From contig NZ_BONO01000002.1 of the NCBI RefSeq assembly GCF_016862755.1, forward strand, positions 62,001 through 126,000: a DNA stretch of 64,000 bases, in the 5' to 3' direction. Source of the DNA: Cellulomonas pakistanensis. GTDB taxonomy: Bacteria > Actinomycetota > Actinomycetes > Actinomycetales > Cellulomonadaceae. A program made the position numbers and the translations under genes. Shown piece by piece: positions 39,319 through 48,123 of the stretch. Below the pieces are notes generated by a model, which worked only from the letters and a program-made list of their open reading frames with translations, was not told the origin of the DNA and did no database searches. Numbering within the stretch: position 1 is the stretch's first letter; each line of letters starts with the position of its first letter.

Positions 39319-40173
39319 TCAGGGGTCGAGCCGCTCCCGCTGCCGATCGGCGAACACCCGCGCCACCTCACGCGTCACCGGGCCCGCGGTCCCGCCGCCG
39401 ACCGGGCGCCCGTCCACCGCGACGACCGCCTGCACGTCCCGGGCGGTGGAGGTCAGGAACACCTCGTCGGAGTCGGTGAGCGCGTCGTAGGGCAGCTCGA
39501 CCTCGCGCCCGCCGGACCACTCGAGGACCAGCGCGCGGGTGACCCCCGCGAGGCACCCGGAGTCGAGCGGCGGGGTCAGCAGCTCCCCGTCCCGCACCAC
39601 GAACACGTTCGTCCCGGTGCCCTCGCACAGCTGCCCGCGGGTGTTCGCGAACACGGCCTCGGTCGCGCCGGCCGCGTGCGCCCGGGCGAGCGCGACCACG
39701 TTCTCGCCGTACGAGGTGGTCTTGAGGCCCGTCAGCGCCCCGAGCTCGTTGCGCCGGTACGGCACGGTGACGACGGCGGTCTCGGGCGCGGGGTCGTGGC
39801 CCGGCGTGACGCCCAGCACGAGCGTCGGCGGCCCGTCGACGCGGCCGCTGCCGAGGAGGCCCGGCCCGCCGGTGAACGTGATGCGCAGCAGGTCGTACGC
39901 GCTGCCGAGCACGTCGGCGTTGGCCTCCACCACCTCGTGCGCGGCGCGGCGCACGGTCTCGACGTCGAAGCCCGGCAGCCCGATCCCCGCCGCCGACCGC
40001 GCCATCCGCGCCAGGTGCCGGGACAGGGCGAAGATCCGGCCCCGGTCGATCTTCACCGCCTCGAACACCCCGTCGCCGACCACGAACCCGTGGTCCCGCG
40101 CCGAGGTCGTCGCCTCGGCCTCGGGCACCAGGGCGCCGTTGACCCAGAACACCGTCGACGTCACGTCCGCCAC
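39319..40173 (-). CDS. Class IV PLP-dependent aminotransferase or lyase (4-amino-4-deoxychorismate lyase-like)
   Basis: The 284-residue protein shows the fold-IV pattern: VFWVNGALVPEAEATTSARDHGFVVGDGVFEAVK in pieces, the PLP lysine in LTGLKTTSYGENVVAL, and EAVFANTRGQLCEGTGTNVFVV plus LDSGCLAGVTRALVLE. The family includes branched-chain aminotransferase, D-amino acid aminotransferase and PabC. The SYGENV block is common in actinobacterial PabC-like proteins, so folate synthesis is a possible role. GGGAG stands seven bases before the GTG. Confidence 0.88.
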   Translation of the reverse strand: MADVTSTVFWVNGALVPEAEATTSARDHGFVVGDGVFEAVKIDRGRIFALSRHLARMARSAAGIGLPGFDVETVRRAAHEVVEANADVLGSAYDLLRITFTGGPGLLGSGRVDGPPTLVLGVTPGHDPAPETAVVTVPYRRNELGALTGLKTTSYGENVVALARAHAAGATEAVFANTRGQLCEGTGTNVFVVRDGELLTPPLDSGCLAGVTRALVLEWSGGREVELPYDALTDSDEVFLTSTARDVQAVVAVDGRPVGGGTAGPVTREVARVFADRQRERLDP

Positions 40174-40477
40174 CGCTGCGCTCCCGCGTCCCTCGCGCCC
40201 GCGCCGTGCCGCGGGCCGTCCCCGGCAGCGTAGCCGCGGGGGCACCGCACGCAGCGCGGTCAGGTCCGGTTGGCGGCCCCCGTGAGCCCCGCCGCGCACG
40301 CGACCTCCCGGGCCCGGGCTGCTGCGGCCCCACCCCGACCGTGCCGTCCGGGCGGCGGGACGTCGCGCCGCCACCCGCGCCACGCCAGGGGCGCGCCGAC
40401 GGGCCCGACCGGGCCCTCGGTCCCGGGTCGCGGCAGCCGAGCCGGCCCACCAGGCGGGGCCGCCGGGGCCGGCTCGG
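40174..40477. other. Intergenic region without a recognisable gene
   Basis: About 304 bp between the aminotransferase start and the GAF–ANTAR stop, both on the minus strand. Apart from the hairpin at 40435-40479 it holds only short GC-rich inverted repeats. The promoter of the aminotransferase gene should be near 40190-40240, where GTAGCC-type hexamers occur, but none is convincing. Confidence 0.6.
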
Positions 40478-40479
40478 CT
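40435..40479 (-). terminator. Terminator hairpin after GAF–ANTAR gene 1
   Basis: Perfect 14-bp arms, AGCCGAGCCGGCCC and GGGCCGGCTCGGCT, enclose 17 bases. The hairpin overlaps the TAG stop codon of the gene. Confidence 0.7.
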
Positions 40480-41197
40480 AGCGGGCCGCCTTCGCCGCGC
40501 CGCCGAGACCCCCGCGTCTGCCCGGGGTGCGCACCGCGTGCCGCACGACCGACGCCGCCACGGCCTCGAGCGTGCGGCCCTGAGAGGCGCGCAGCACGTC
40601 GAGCACCCGCCGCGCCTCGTCCTCGTCCAGCCCGCGCGCCTCCATCAGCACGCCGACCGCGTGGTCCACGGACGCGCGCGTCAGCCGCGCGGCCTCGGCC
40701 TCGGACGGCACGGGCTCGCGCGCGGGGATCGTGCTGTGCAGCTCGATGAGCGAGGCCATCTCGCCGGCGAATCCCGCGGCGCGGCGGACCACCTCCGGGT
40801 CGCACGCCCCCGCGTCGTCGAGGTACAGCGTGAGGGCCGCGGTACCGCCCCGGGCCAGCGGCGCCGGCAGCCCGACCAGGCAGCGGAAGCCCGCCGTGAG
40901 CGCCCTCCGGTGCCACGGGTGCGCCCCGTCGAGGTCGCGCAGGTCGCCGACGACGAGCGGCTCGCCGCCCCCGAGCACCTCGCGCCAGGGTCCTCGCGCG
41001 TCGGTGCTCGCCCCGGACCGCGTGAGGCGGTCGCCGGTCGCCGTGATCAGCCAGTCCGCGCCGCGCCGGCGCGCGTGCACCGCGCCCTCCGCGGCGCTCC
41101 CGGTCTCCCGGGCCACGACCTGCACCAGGTCGTCGAGCAGCGCCCGCACGCTCCGCGCGGGCTCCGTGCCCGGCCACACCGCACACGACTCAGCCAT
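40478..41197 (-). CDS. GAF–ANTAR domain RNA-binding antiterminator
   Basis: The 239-residue protein has a GAF sensor domain (residues 15-150, with VVGDLRDLDGAHPWHRRALTAGFRCLVGLP in pieces) and a C-terminal ANTAR domain with ASVDHAVGVLMEARGLDEDEARRVLDVLRASQGRTLEAVAASVV in pieces. ANTAR proteins bind paired hexaloop hairpins in RNA and prevent termination. GGGGGAG precedes the ATG. A second GAF–ANTAR gene follows upstream on the same strand, so this may be a gene duplication. The signal sensed is unknown. Confidence 0.9.
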   Translation of the reverse strand: MAESCAVWPGTEPARSVRALLDDLVQVVARETGSAAEGAVHARRRGADWLITATGDRLTRSGASTDARGPWREVLGGGEPLVVGDLRDLDGAHPWHRRALTAGFRCLVGLPAPLARGGTAALTLYLDDAGACDPEVVRRAAGFAGEMASLIELHSTIPAREPVPSEAEAARLTRASVDHAVGVLMEARGLDEDEARRVLDVLRASQGRTLEAVAASVVRHAVRTPGRRGGLGGAAKAAR

Positions 41198-41395
41198 CGT
41201 CCCGCTCCCCCTGCGGCAGCAGATGCGGGCCTCCTCGCCGAGTCCCGTCACCGATCGCGCGCGCTGCCGACGCGCAGGCACATGGTGGCACGGCGACGCG
41301 CGCAAGATGCCCGTTTCGTCCCGGATTTCTGCGGATCCCTGCCCGATTACCCCACCCGGGTGACACCCCGCGCGGGGCGCGGCTCGCCCCCGCGC

Positions 41396-41458
41396 GGGTG
41401 CACGCGACACGTCCGCGGTGCCCACACTGAGGGCACCGCGGGGGTGTCTCGTGCACCC
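41396..41458. terminator. Long imperfect hairpin between the two GAF–ANTAR genes
   Basis: Two 28-base arms pair with only three mismatches around the 7-base loop ACACTGA; the closing stem is CCGCGGTGCCC with GGGCACCGCGG. It begins 21 bp past the stop of GAF–ANTAR gene 2 and could end that transcript. The 40 bp toward 41356 contain a further CCCCGCGCGGGG hairpin. It also lies in the leader direction of GAF–ANTAR gene 1, 199 bp before its start. Confidence 0.65.
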
Positions 41459-41478
41459 CGGGGGACGGCCGCCGGGCG

Positions 41479-42231
41479 TCAGGCCGGGAGCGGGCCCGCG
41501 GTGTCGCCGCCGGAGAACGTCGCCCGGCGCGCGAGCACCGCGTCCTCCAGGTCGGCGACCGCCACGTCCTCCGCCCACGCGCGCGCCCGCAGCAGCGCCG
41601 CGGCGTCCTCCGGGGCCAGCCCGGTCTGCGCGACGAGCATGCCGACCGCGCGGTGCCGCCTGCCCCGCGCGCGCACGCCCGACACGGCGGGTCCGACGAC
41701 CGCGGGCGCGAGCGCGTCCGCCAGCACCTGCCCGTCCGCCTGCGCCTCCGGCGTCGCGCACCCGACGGGACCGTGCACCGTCAGCGCGGCGATCACCTGC
41801 CCGCCGTCGCGCACCGGCCAGGACCGGACGGCCACCGTCGCACCCGGGTCGAGCACCTCGCCGGCGAGGACGGCGAACACCGGGGGCACCTCGGGCACGT
41901 CGGGCGGCAGGTCGGCGGACCGCCCGGGGGCGCCCGGGCCGAGCACGGTGCCGACGGACCGGCCGTGCCGCACCGCCCGCACCGCGGGGCCGTCGCCGAC
42001 CAGGTCCTCGACCTCGGCGAGGCGCGCCGCCACCTCGTCGGTCGCGCAGGCGGTGTACCGGGTCGGGTCGGCGGGCGCGCACGTCAGAGCGGCGCCGTCG
42101 GCGCCCAGCAGGTCCGCGACCGCGCGGCACACGCGCTCGGCGGCGGGCGGGCGGCCGGCCGGGCCCGTGACGGGACCCGACCGCGCCACGGCCTCCGCGA
42201 GGGCACGGAGCAGGTGGAGCGGGTCGGTCAC
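41479..42231 (-). CDS. GAF–ANTAR domain RNA-binding antiterminator
   Basis: The 250-residue protein has a GAF-type domain (LLGADGAALTCAP, VEDLVGDGPAVRAVRHGRSVGTV, TVAVRSWPVRDGGQVIAALTVHGP) and a C-terminal ANTAR domain with RRHRAVGMLVAQTGLAPEDAAALLRARAWAEDVAVADLEDAVLARR in pieces. It is a diverged paralogue of the gene at 40478. The GTG at 42231 follows GACACT by six bases, so it may be leaderless. Confidence 0.88.
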   Translation of the reverse strand: MTDPLHLLRALAEAVARSGPVTGPAGRPPAAERVCRAVADLLGADGAALTCAPADPTRYTACATDEVAARLAEVEDLVGDGPAVRAVRHGRSVGTVLGPGAPGRSADLPPDVPEVPPVFAVLAGEVLDPGATVAVRSWPVRDGGQVIAALTVHGPVGCATPEAQADGQVLADALAPAVVGPAVSGVRARGRRHRAVGMLVAQTGLAPEDAAALLRARAWAEDVAVADLEDAVLARRATFSGGDTAGPLPA

Positions 42232-42339
42232 CCGGCCAGTGTCGGATCGGTTCGACCGGCCCGCACGCGGAACGCTCGGCCGGCGCTGCGCCGTCCGGGT
42301 GACCGGCCGCTCGCCGAGCGGCACGCCGGTCCTCCGGGC

Positions 42340-42403
42340 CGGGTCGTCGGCACCCGCGGGCCGGCTCGTCGGCACCCGCGGGCGGGTCGCCGGCGCACGC
42401 GGG
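42340..42403. repeat. Three-copy 21-bp tandem repeat
   Basis: Units close to CGGGTCGTCGGCACCCGCGGG lie at 42340-42360, 42362-42382 and 42383-42403, with a few substitutions in the third. The tract is between the divergent GAF–ANTAR and DinB-fold genes and may include binding sites; no function is evident. Confidence 0.7.
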
Positions 42404-42437
42404 ACCGGATGTCGGCGGCCGTGGGCACACTGGGGAC

Positions 42438-43031
42438 GTGGACGACAAGGCGACCCTGCACCGGTACCTCCGCGAGCAGCGCGACGGGCTGCTCGGCAAG
42501 CTCGACGGCCTGGGCGAGTACGACGCCCGGCGGCCCCTCACCGGCACGGGGACCAACCTCGCCGGCCTGGTCAAGCACGTGGCGAGCGTCCAGCTCGACT
42601 ACTTCGGCGAGGTGTTCGACCGCCCGCACGGCCGGCCGCTGCCCTGGTTCGCCGACGGCGCCGAGACGAACGCCGACATGTGGCTGCCGGCCGACGAGAC
42701 GCTCGACTCGGTGCGCGAGCTGCACGCCTTCTCGGCGGCGCACGCCGACGCGACCATCGAGGCGCTGCCGCTGGACGCGCCCGGCCGCGTCCCGTGGTGG
42801 CGACCGGAGAACGCCGACGTCACGCTGCACCGGATCCTGGTGCACATGATCGCCGAGACCGGCCGGCACGCGGGCCACGCGGACATCCTCCGCGAGCAGC
42901 TCGACGGCGCGGTCGGGGACGGTCCGTCCGACCCCAACATCCCGTTCGACGGCGCGGACGCGTGGGCGGCGTACCGCGCGCGGGTCGAGGCGGCGGCCCG
43001 GGCAGCGGCGGGGCTCCCCGCGGAGGACTGA
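42438..43031 (+). CDS. DinB/DUF664-fold protein
   Basis: The 197-residue four-helix protein matches DUF664 of the DinB/YfiT-like superfamily. It shows LGEYDARRPLTGTGTNLAGLVKHVASVQLDYFGEVF and a metal-site block HRILVHMIAETGRHAGHADILREQLDG, in pieces, with the three histidines expected for a metal ion. Relatives include mycothiol-dependent enzymes, but most are of unknown function. This is unrelated to DNA polymerase IV. The GTG start follows CACACT by six bases. Confidence 0.9.
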   Translation: MDDKATLHRYLREQRDGLLGKLDGLGEYDARRPLTGTGTNLAGLVKHVASVQLDYFGEVFDRPHGRPLPWFADGAETNADMWLPADETLDSVRELHAFSAAHADATIEALPLDAPGRVPWWRPENADVTLHRILVHMIAETGRHAGHADILREQLDGAVGDGPSDPNIPFDGADAWAAYRARVEAAARAAAGLPAED

Positions 43032-43055
43032 CGCCGCCGCCGGTCCGGCACCCGG

Positions 43056-43859
43056 TCAGCGCAGGGGGTCCTCCGCCACCATCGCGTGCCCGAGCACGCC
43101 CGCGGGCCCGTCGTACGGGGTCACGTCGCCGGCGTACCGCTCCGCGTCGTCCTCCGGCGCGTACCCGAGCGAGCGCGCGGTCGACAGGTCCCACCACGCC
43201 CGCGCGTTCGCCGACACCCCGTAGGCCACCACCGGCCCGTCGACGGGCCCGCGCAGCGCCGCGTCGGCCAGCCGGACGGCGTCACCGGGGCTGAGCCAGA
43301 TCCCGAGGTCGAACGTCGTGCCGGGCCGGTCCGCGCACAGCCCGATGCGCAGCGACACCACCTCGAGCCCGTACTTGTCGGCGTACAGGCTGCCCAGCGC
43401 CTCGACCGCCGCCTTCGACACGCCGTAGAACGAGTCCGGCCGGGGTGCGCGGTCCACGGGCGCCTCGCGGTCGGTCGGGTAGTAGCCGACCGCGTGGTTG
43501 GAGCTCGCGAGCACCACCCGCCGCACGCCCGCGCGCCGGGCCGCCTCCAGGACGCGGTAGGTGCCGTCGACGTTCGCGCGGCGGACCCGGGTCCAGGTGT
43601 CCTCGGACGGGATGCCCGCCAGGTGCACGACGCCGTCGGCTCCCGCCATCGCCGGCGCGAGCCGCTCGACCGCGAGCTCGTCCGTCAGGTCGACCGCCGT
43701 GAACGGCTCGTCCGCCGCCGCCGGCGGGTCGTCCGGCGCGTCCGCGTCGACGAGCCGCAGCCGCCAGCCCCGCGCCGCCAGCCCGCCGCCCGCCGCCGTC
43801 CGCAGGTAGCTGCCGATCCGGCCGGCCGCGCCGGTGACCACGACGTCGCGCTGCTCCAT
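43056..43859 (-). CDS. NAD-dependent epimerase/dehydratase family, uronate dehydrogenase-like
   Basis: The 267-residue short-chain dehydrogenase shows VVVTGAAGRIGSYLR at residues 6-20, VVHLAGIPSEDTW, VVLASSNHAVGYYP and the catalytic YGVSKAAVEALG, then LYADKYGLEVVSLRIGLC. The combination of SSNHAVGYYP and the C-terminal LSPGDAVRLADAAL is typical of uronate dehydrogenase (hexuronate to aldarolactone, NAD-linked). That would fit breakdown of glucuronoxylan or pectin sugars by this organism. Substrate remains inference. Confidence 0.85.
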   Translation of the reverse strand: MEQRDVVVTGAAGRIGSYLRTAAGGGLAARGWRLRLVDADAPDDPPAAADEPFTAVDLTDELAVERLAPAMAGADGVVHLAGIPSEDTWTRVRRANVDGTYRVLEAARRAGVRRVVLASSNHAVGYYPTDREAPVDRAPRPDSFYGVSKAAVEALGSLYADKYGLEVVSLRIGLCADRPGTTFDLGIWLSPGDAVRLADAALRGPVDGPVVAYGVSANARAWWDLSTARSLGYAPEDDAERYAGDVTPYDGPAGVLGHAMVAEDPLR

Positions 43860-43960
43860 GCCCCGCAGTCTGCGGCGGCCGTGGCCCCGCCGCGACCCGT
43901 CGACCCTCGGGCCCGGCGGGCGGGCCGGCGAGGCTCCCGGCGCGTCCCGCCGGGGAGCGG

Positions 43961-45616
43961 TCAGGCCGCGGCCGACGCCACCCGCACCCGGTCCCGGCCG
44001 TCGGCCTTCGCCCGGTACAGCGCCGCGTCGGCCCGCGCGAGCAGCCCGGCGACCGGCTCCCCCGCCTGCCGCTCGGCGACGCCGATGCTAACGGTGAGCC
44101 GGGCCCCGGGCATGAGGTCGTCCCAGACGAGGCCCGCGACCGTCTCCCGCAGCCGGTCGCACACGTCCTCGGTGCGCGACCCCGACAGCCCGTCGAGCAG
44201 CACCGCGAACTCCTCGCCGCCGTACCGCGCGGCCAGGTCGTCCCGGCGCAGCGCGTGCTGCACCGCGGCCGCGACCCGCACCAGCACCGCGTCACCGACC
44301 TGGTGGGAGTACGTGTCGTTGACCCGCTTGAAGTGGTCGACGTCGAGGAGCGCGACCGCGAACGTGCCGCGCTCGGCGGTCCACCGGTCCAGCTCGGCGT
44401 CGAGGGTCCGGCGGTTCGCCAGGCCGGTGAGCCCGTCATGCGCCGCCTCGTGGGCGAGCGCCGCGTTGCGCTCCTCGAGCGCCTCGGACCGGCGCCGCTC
44501 GGCCTCGGCCTGCCGCTCGGCCTGCTCGACCTCCATCCGGGCGCCGAGCAGCGCCGCGCGCCGCTCGGCCTGCGCGTCGCCGAGCCGGACGGTCAGCGCG
44601 TGCAGCTCCCGGAGGGCGGCCAGGGCCGCGACGGCGTCGCCCAGCGCCTCGTGCGCGTCGGCGAGCACGCGGAGCAGCTCCATGCGCTCGGCCGGCCGGC
44701 GCAGGGCGTCGCAGACGACCATGCCCGCGCCCGCCTCGGCGACCGCGTCGGCGTGCCGGCCGGCGGCGAGCAGCTGCCCGGACCGGATCCGGTGCAGCGA
44801 GAGCTGCTGCCCGGCCGACGGGAACCGCGCGAGCATGCCGGCGGCCGCGTCCAGCACCGCGTCCGCGGCCTCGGCGTCGCCGGCCAGCAGGTGCGCGACC
44901 GCCGCGGTGAGCCGGGCGTCGACCGCCGTGCGGGTCAGGCCCGCGGCATCGGCCTCGTCGACCGCCTCCAGCGCGAGGCCGAGCGCGCGGCGCGCGGAGG
45001 CCCGCGCGCCCCGCGGGTTGTCGGCCGCGAGCCGGCGGCTGGTCTCCACGAACGTGCGCGCCAGGTTCGCCAGCGCGATCGACGCCCGGTCGGGGTCCCC
45101 GGCGGCAAGCCACAGCCGGCGCGCCTGGGTGAGCACACCCGCGGCCTGCGGTGCGAAGTGCGGCATCGAGGTGTACACCGAGCCGAGGATCGTCAGCACG
45201 TCCGCGGTGCCCGCGACGTCGTCGGCCTCGCGGCGCAGCTCCGCGGCCCGGGTCAGGAGGTCGACGGCGTCCTCGGTGTGCCCGAGGTCGTGGTGCACGA
45301 CGCCCTGGCGTGCCAGCGCGCGCGACTGCCAGACCAGCGCGCCGCGCTCGCGCGCGAGGTGCTCGGCGCGGATCGCCCGCTCGAGCGCCCGGCGGTCCTC
45401 GCCCAGCGCGTGGTGCGCGACCGCGGCGTAGTAGGCCAGGCGCATCTCGGCGCCGCCCGCGCGCTGCTCGGCCGCGGCGGCGATGAGGCCCTCCGCGCGC
45501 CGGACGCACGCCGTCGCGTCGGAGTCGGCGAGGAGGGCGAGCTCGTCCACCGCGCCCTCCCAGTCCGTGGGAGCCGCGGGGGCTGCGGGTGCTGCGTCGA
45601 TCGTGGTGGCCGTCAT
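43961..45616 (-). CDS. Diguanylate cyclase with N-terminal TPR-like repeats
   Basis: The 551-residue protein has about 330 residues of helical TPR-type repeats (RAEGLIAAAAEQ, LARQGVVHHDLGHTEDAVDLLTRAAEL), a coiled-coil (VEQAERQAEAERRRSEALEERNAAL in pieces) and a GGDEF domain. The active site reads GGEEF at about 466-470, preceded by DVDHFKRVNDTY and by RRDD five residues before it, a canonical inhibitory I-site. It should make c-di-GMP and be product-inhibited. MTATTID is taken as the start; an ATG at 45661 is possible but lacks a ribosome binding site. Confidence 0.93.
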   Translation of the reverse strand: MTATTIDAAPAAPAAPTDWEGAVDELALLADSDATACVRRAEGLIAAAAEQRAGGAEMRLAYYAAVAHHALGEDRRALERAIRAEHLARERGALVWQSRALARQGVVHHDLGHTEDAVDLLTRAAELRREADDVAGTADVLTILGSVYTSMPHFAPQAAGVLTQARRLWLAAGDPDRASIALANLARTFVETSRRLAADNPRGARASARRALGLALEAVDEADAAGLTRTAVDARLTAAVAHLLAGDAEAADAVLDAAAGMLARFPSAGQQLSLHRIRSGQLLAAGRHADAVAEAGAGMVVCDALRRPAERMELLRVLADAHEALGDAVAALAALRELHALTVRLGDAQAERRAALLGARMEVEQAERQAEAERRRSEALEERNAALAHEAAHDGLTGLANRRTLDAELDRWTAERGTFAVALLDVDHFKRVNDTYSHQVGDAVLVRVAAAVQHALRRDDLAARYGGEEFAVLLDGLSGSRTEDVCDRLRETVAGLVWDDLMPGARLTVSIGVAERQAGEPVAGLLARADAALYRAKADGRDRVRVASAAA

Positions 45617-45739
45617 GGTCCTTCGTCCCGCCCGCGGTCCGTCGCGGGTCTCCTGACTCATCGGGCCTGCGACCTGCGGTGATGAGCCCATCGGCCCGTC
45701 TTCACCCGGACCGGGCGCCGGTGTGGCAGCGTGGGCGCG

Positions 45740-46615
45740 GTGAGCCCCGCCGACCCCCGGTCCCTGTTCCCGGGCAAGCAGTTCATCAGCACCGCCCTGG
45801 AGGTGCTGGAGACCAAGACCACGATGTCCGGCGGGCTCGCCCGGCGGTACCTGCAGCGCGCCGCGATGGCGGGCGTGCTCATCGGGCTGCTGTACGCGAC
45901 GTTCTACGTCGTGCTCGCGGCCTTCGCGGGCATCGGCGACGGCGGGCTGCGCCCGATCGGCCGGCTCGTGGGCTCGGTGGTGTTCGGCTGGGCGCTCGTG
46001 TTCATCTACTACTCGCGGTCCGAGCTGCTGACCTCGAACATGATGATCGTCTCGATCGGCGCGTACCACCGGCGCACGAGCTGGCCGCGCGCGCTGCGGA
46101 TGCTCGGGCTCTGCTACCTCGGCAACCTGGTCGGCGGGCTGTTCGTCGCGGTCCTGCTGCGGTTCTCCACGATCGTCTCGGGCGGGCCGACGGCCGAGAT
46201 GGTCGACTCGGTGGCGCACAAGCTGGCCTACGTCACCGACGGGCCGGCCGGCTGGGTCGACCTGCTGCTGCGCGCCGTGCTCTGCAACTTCTGCATCAAC
46301 GTGGCGATGCTGCTCGTCTACAACGGGCTGATCAAGGACGACCTGACCAAGTGCCTGGTCATGATCACGTCGGTGTTCATCTTCGCGTTCCTCGGGCTGG
46401 AGCACTCGGTGGCGAACACGGTGCTGTTCTCGATCGTCGGCCTGCGCGAGGGGCTGGACCTCGCGGCGGCCGCCGGGAACGTCGCCATCGCCCTGGTCGG
46501 GAACTTCCTCGGCGGCGGGCTGCTGATCGGCCTGTACTACGCCTACGTCAACGACGACAAGCAGTGGCTGCGGCAGCAGGGCCGCGGCACGAGCACGCCG
46601 GACGACCCGCGGTAG
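45740..46615 (+). CDS. Formate/nitrite transporter family channel
   Basis: The 291-residue membrane protein has six helices and the FNT family signatures GGLARRYLQRAAMAGVLIGLLYA, the re-entrant loop region ELLTSNMMIV, LGNLVGGL, CNFCINVAMLL and FLGLEHSVANTVLFSI. These proteins form pentameric channels for formate, nitrite or other small anions. CAGCGT seven bases before the GTG at 45740 suggests a leaderless mRNA; a GTG at 45731 is the alternative. Confidence 0.92.
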   Translation: MSPADPRSLFPGKQFISTALEVLETKTTMSGGLARRYLQRAAMAGVLIGLLYATFYVVLAAFAGIGDGGLRPIGRLVGSVVFGWALVFIYYSRSELLTSNMMIVSIGAYHRRTSWPRALRMLGLCYLGNLVGGLFVAVLLRFSTIVSGGPTAEMVDSVAHKLAYVTDGPAGWVDLLLRAVLCNFCINVAMLLVYNGLIKDDLTKCLVMITSVFIFAFLGLEHSVANTVLFSIVGLREGLDLAAAAGNVAIALVGNFLGGGLLIGLYYAYVNDDKQWLRQQGRGTSTPDDPR

Positions 46616-46630
46616 GGCGCGCGGGCGCGG

Positions 46631-47737
46631 TCAGCCCGGGTAGGTCGCGCCGCCGGGCACGCCGAACAGCTCCTCGAGCGTCGTGACGCCCCGGCGCTCC
46701 ATCTCCGCCACCAGCTCGGTCCCGACCCAGCGCAGGTGCCAGCCCTCGGGCGCGTACCCGGTGACGCCCCGGTTCTCGGCCGTGTACCGGACCACGAACC
46801 CGAACTCGCCGGCCCGGGCGGCGAGCCACCGGCCCTCGTCGGTCTCGGCGTAGCAGTCCTGGAAGTCGCACTCCGGCCGGGTGCTGCTGCCGAGGTCGAC
46901 CGCCAACCCGGTCTGGTGCTCGCTGTGGCCGGGGCGCGCGCTCACCTCGTCCGCGCGCGCCTGGCCGACCCGAGCGGCCCAGTCCGCGTGCACGCCCTGC
47001 TGGTACGCGTGCGACCGGTACGCGCTGTGGATCGGGAAGGTCACGCCGTCGGCGGCCGCGGCGGTGAGCAGCTGCGCCAGCGGCTCGGCCACGGCCGGGC
47101 GCACCTGGTAGCCCTGCACGACGACCAGGTCGCCCGGCGCCCAGTCCGCCGGGGTGAGCGGCCGGACCTTGTTCACGACGACCCAGGGGCTCGCCGGGTC
47201 GTCGGTCGGGTGCAGCGTCAGGTCGAGACCGACCCGGGCGGGCGGCGCGAGCGTGCCCGGCGTCGCGGGGACGTCGACGGGCGGCACGGAGGGGGTCGTC
47301 CGCCCGGGGGCGGCGATCCCGGTCGGCGCCGGGGCCGGGACGGGGTCGAGCCGCGCCCCGCCGGCGGACGACGGTCCGGACGCCGACTCGCGGGCCGTCG
47401 GCTCGGGCGCCTCGGCGCGCGCGGCCGGCGCGGGGCGCTCCGGCGCGGCCTCGGGCGCGGGACCGCCGGGGGCGTCCTGCAGGGCGACCGCCGCGAGCAG
47501 GCCGCCGAGGACCGCGACGGACGCGACCTGGGCGACCCGGGACGCGCGGCGCGGGCGGCGGTGCGCGGCCCGGTGGTCCGCGGCCCCGGGTCCCGGGTCG
47601 GCCGCGTGCCCCCGGTCGCCGTGCGCGGGCGAGACGTCGGCGGGCACGGGCCGCGGGTCCGCGGGAGCGGACGACGACGCGCTGCCCCGGTGCGCGCCGG
47701 GGCGCGGGGCACGGGGTTGCTGCGGGCGCGTCGTCAC
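46631..47737 (-). CDS. D-alanyl-D-alanine carboxypeptidase, VanY type (peptidase M15B)
   Basis: The 368-residue protein has a basic cytoplasmic N-terminus, a transmembrane anchor near residues 68-85 (VAQVASVAVLGGLLAAVAL), a Pro/Ala-rich linker, and a zinc peptidase domain from about 190. The metal site is visible in SARPGHSEHQTGLAVDLG and EGWHLRWVG. It trims the terminal D-Ala from peptidoglycan stem peptides outside the membrane. Its GTG start overlaps the stop of the 129-residue gene upstream. Confidence 0.93.
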   Translation of the reverse strand: MTTRPQQPRAPRPGAHRGSASSSAPADPRPVPADVSPAHGDRGHAADPGPGAADHRAAHRRPRRASRVAQVASVAVLGGLLAAVALQDAPGGPAPEAAPERPAPAARAEAPEPTARESASGPSSAGGARLDPVPAPAPTGIAAPGRTTPSVPPVDVPATPGTLAPPARVGLDLTLHPTDDPASPWVVVNKVRPLTPADWAPGDLVVVQGYQVRPAVAEPLAQLLTAAAADGVTFPIHSAYRSHAYQQGVHADWAARVGQARADEVSARPGHSEHQTGLAVDLGSSTRPECDFQDCYAETDEGRWLAARAGEFGFVVRYTAENRGVTGYAPEGWHLRWVGTELVAEMERRGVTTLEELFGVPGGATYPG

Positions 47738-48123
47738 GGTTCTGCTCCTGGTCGGGGGTGCGGGCCGAGCCTAGTCTCCGCCGGATCGGCGCCCGCCGAC
47801 ACCCCGGCCGCACGCCCGGTCGAGGTGCGCGCGTCGTGGGCGCCCACCCGGAGGTCGCGGGCGAGCGCGTCGAGGGCGTCGGACCGGCGCCGCCGGTCGA
47901 GCGCCAGGCCCCCGTCCGGGGTGCGTCGCGCCGCCCCGGACAGCACGAGCGCCTCGACCGCCTCGGGGACGCCGTCCTCGGCACCGCGGCGTTCGAGCTC
48001 CGCGCCGGTGAGGGGCCGGCCGAGCATCGCGGCGAGCAGCCGGGCCCTGGGCAGCGGGTCGGCCTCGCGCAGCGGGTCCGTGGCGACGCCGGGCACGGCG
48101 TCCGGTCGGGGCTGGGTCGGCAC
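47734..48123 (-). CDS. Hypothetical protein preceding vanY
   Basis: The 129-residue protein is soluble and charged, with a helical middle (RARLLAAMLGRPLTGAELERRG, then EAVEALVLSGAARRTPDGGLAL) that resembles a short winged-helix-like element. It was not recognised. GGGGGAG five bases before the GTG and the GTGA overlap with the VanY gene support it as a real coupled gene. The 281 bp upstream (48124-48404) show no gene. Confidence 0.6.
   Translation of the reverse strand: MPTQPRPDAVPGVATDPLREADPLPRARLLAAMLGRPLTGAELERRGAEDGVPEAVEALVLSGAARRTPDGGLALDRRRRSDALDALARDLRVGAHDARTSTGRAAGVSAGADPAETRLGPHPRPGAEP

Noticed and set aside
41424-41430. Hairpin loop ACACTGA as a canonical ANTAR hexaloop.
   Set aside because: The loop has seven bases and there is no second matching stem-loop at the expected distance.
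42438-43031. Naming this DinB-fold gene dinB.
   Set aside because: It belongs to the DUF664/DinB-YfiT metal-binding fold, not to DNA polymerase IV, which is encoded at 60604.
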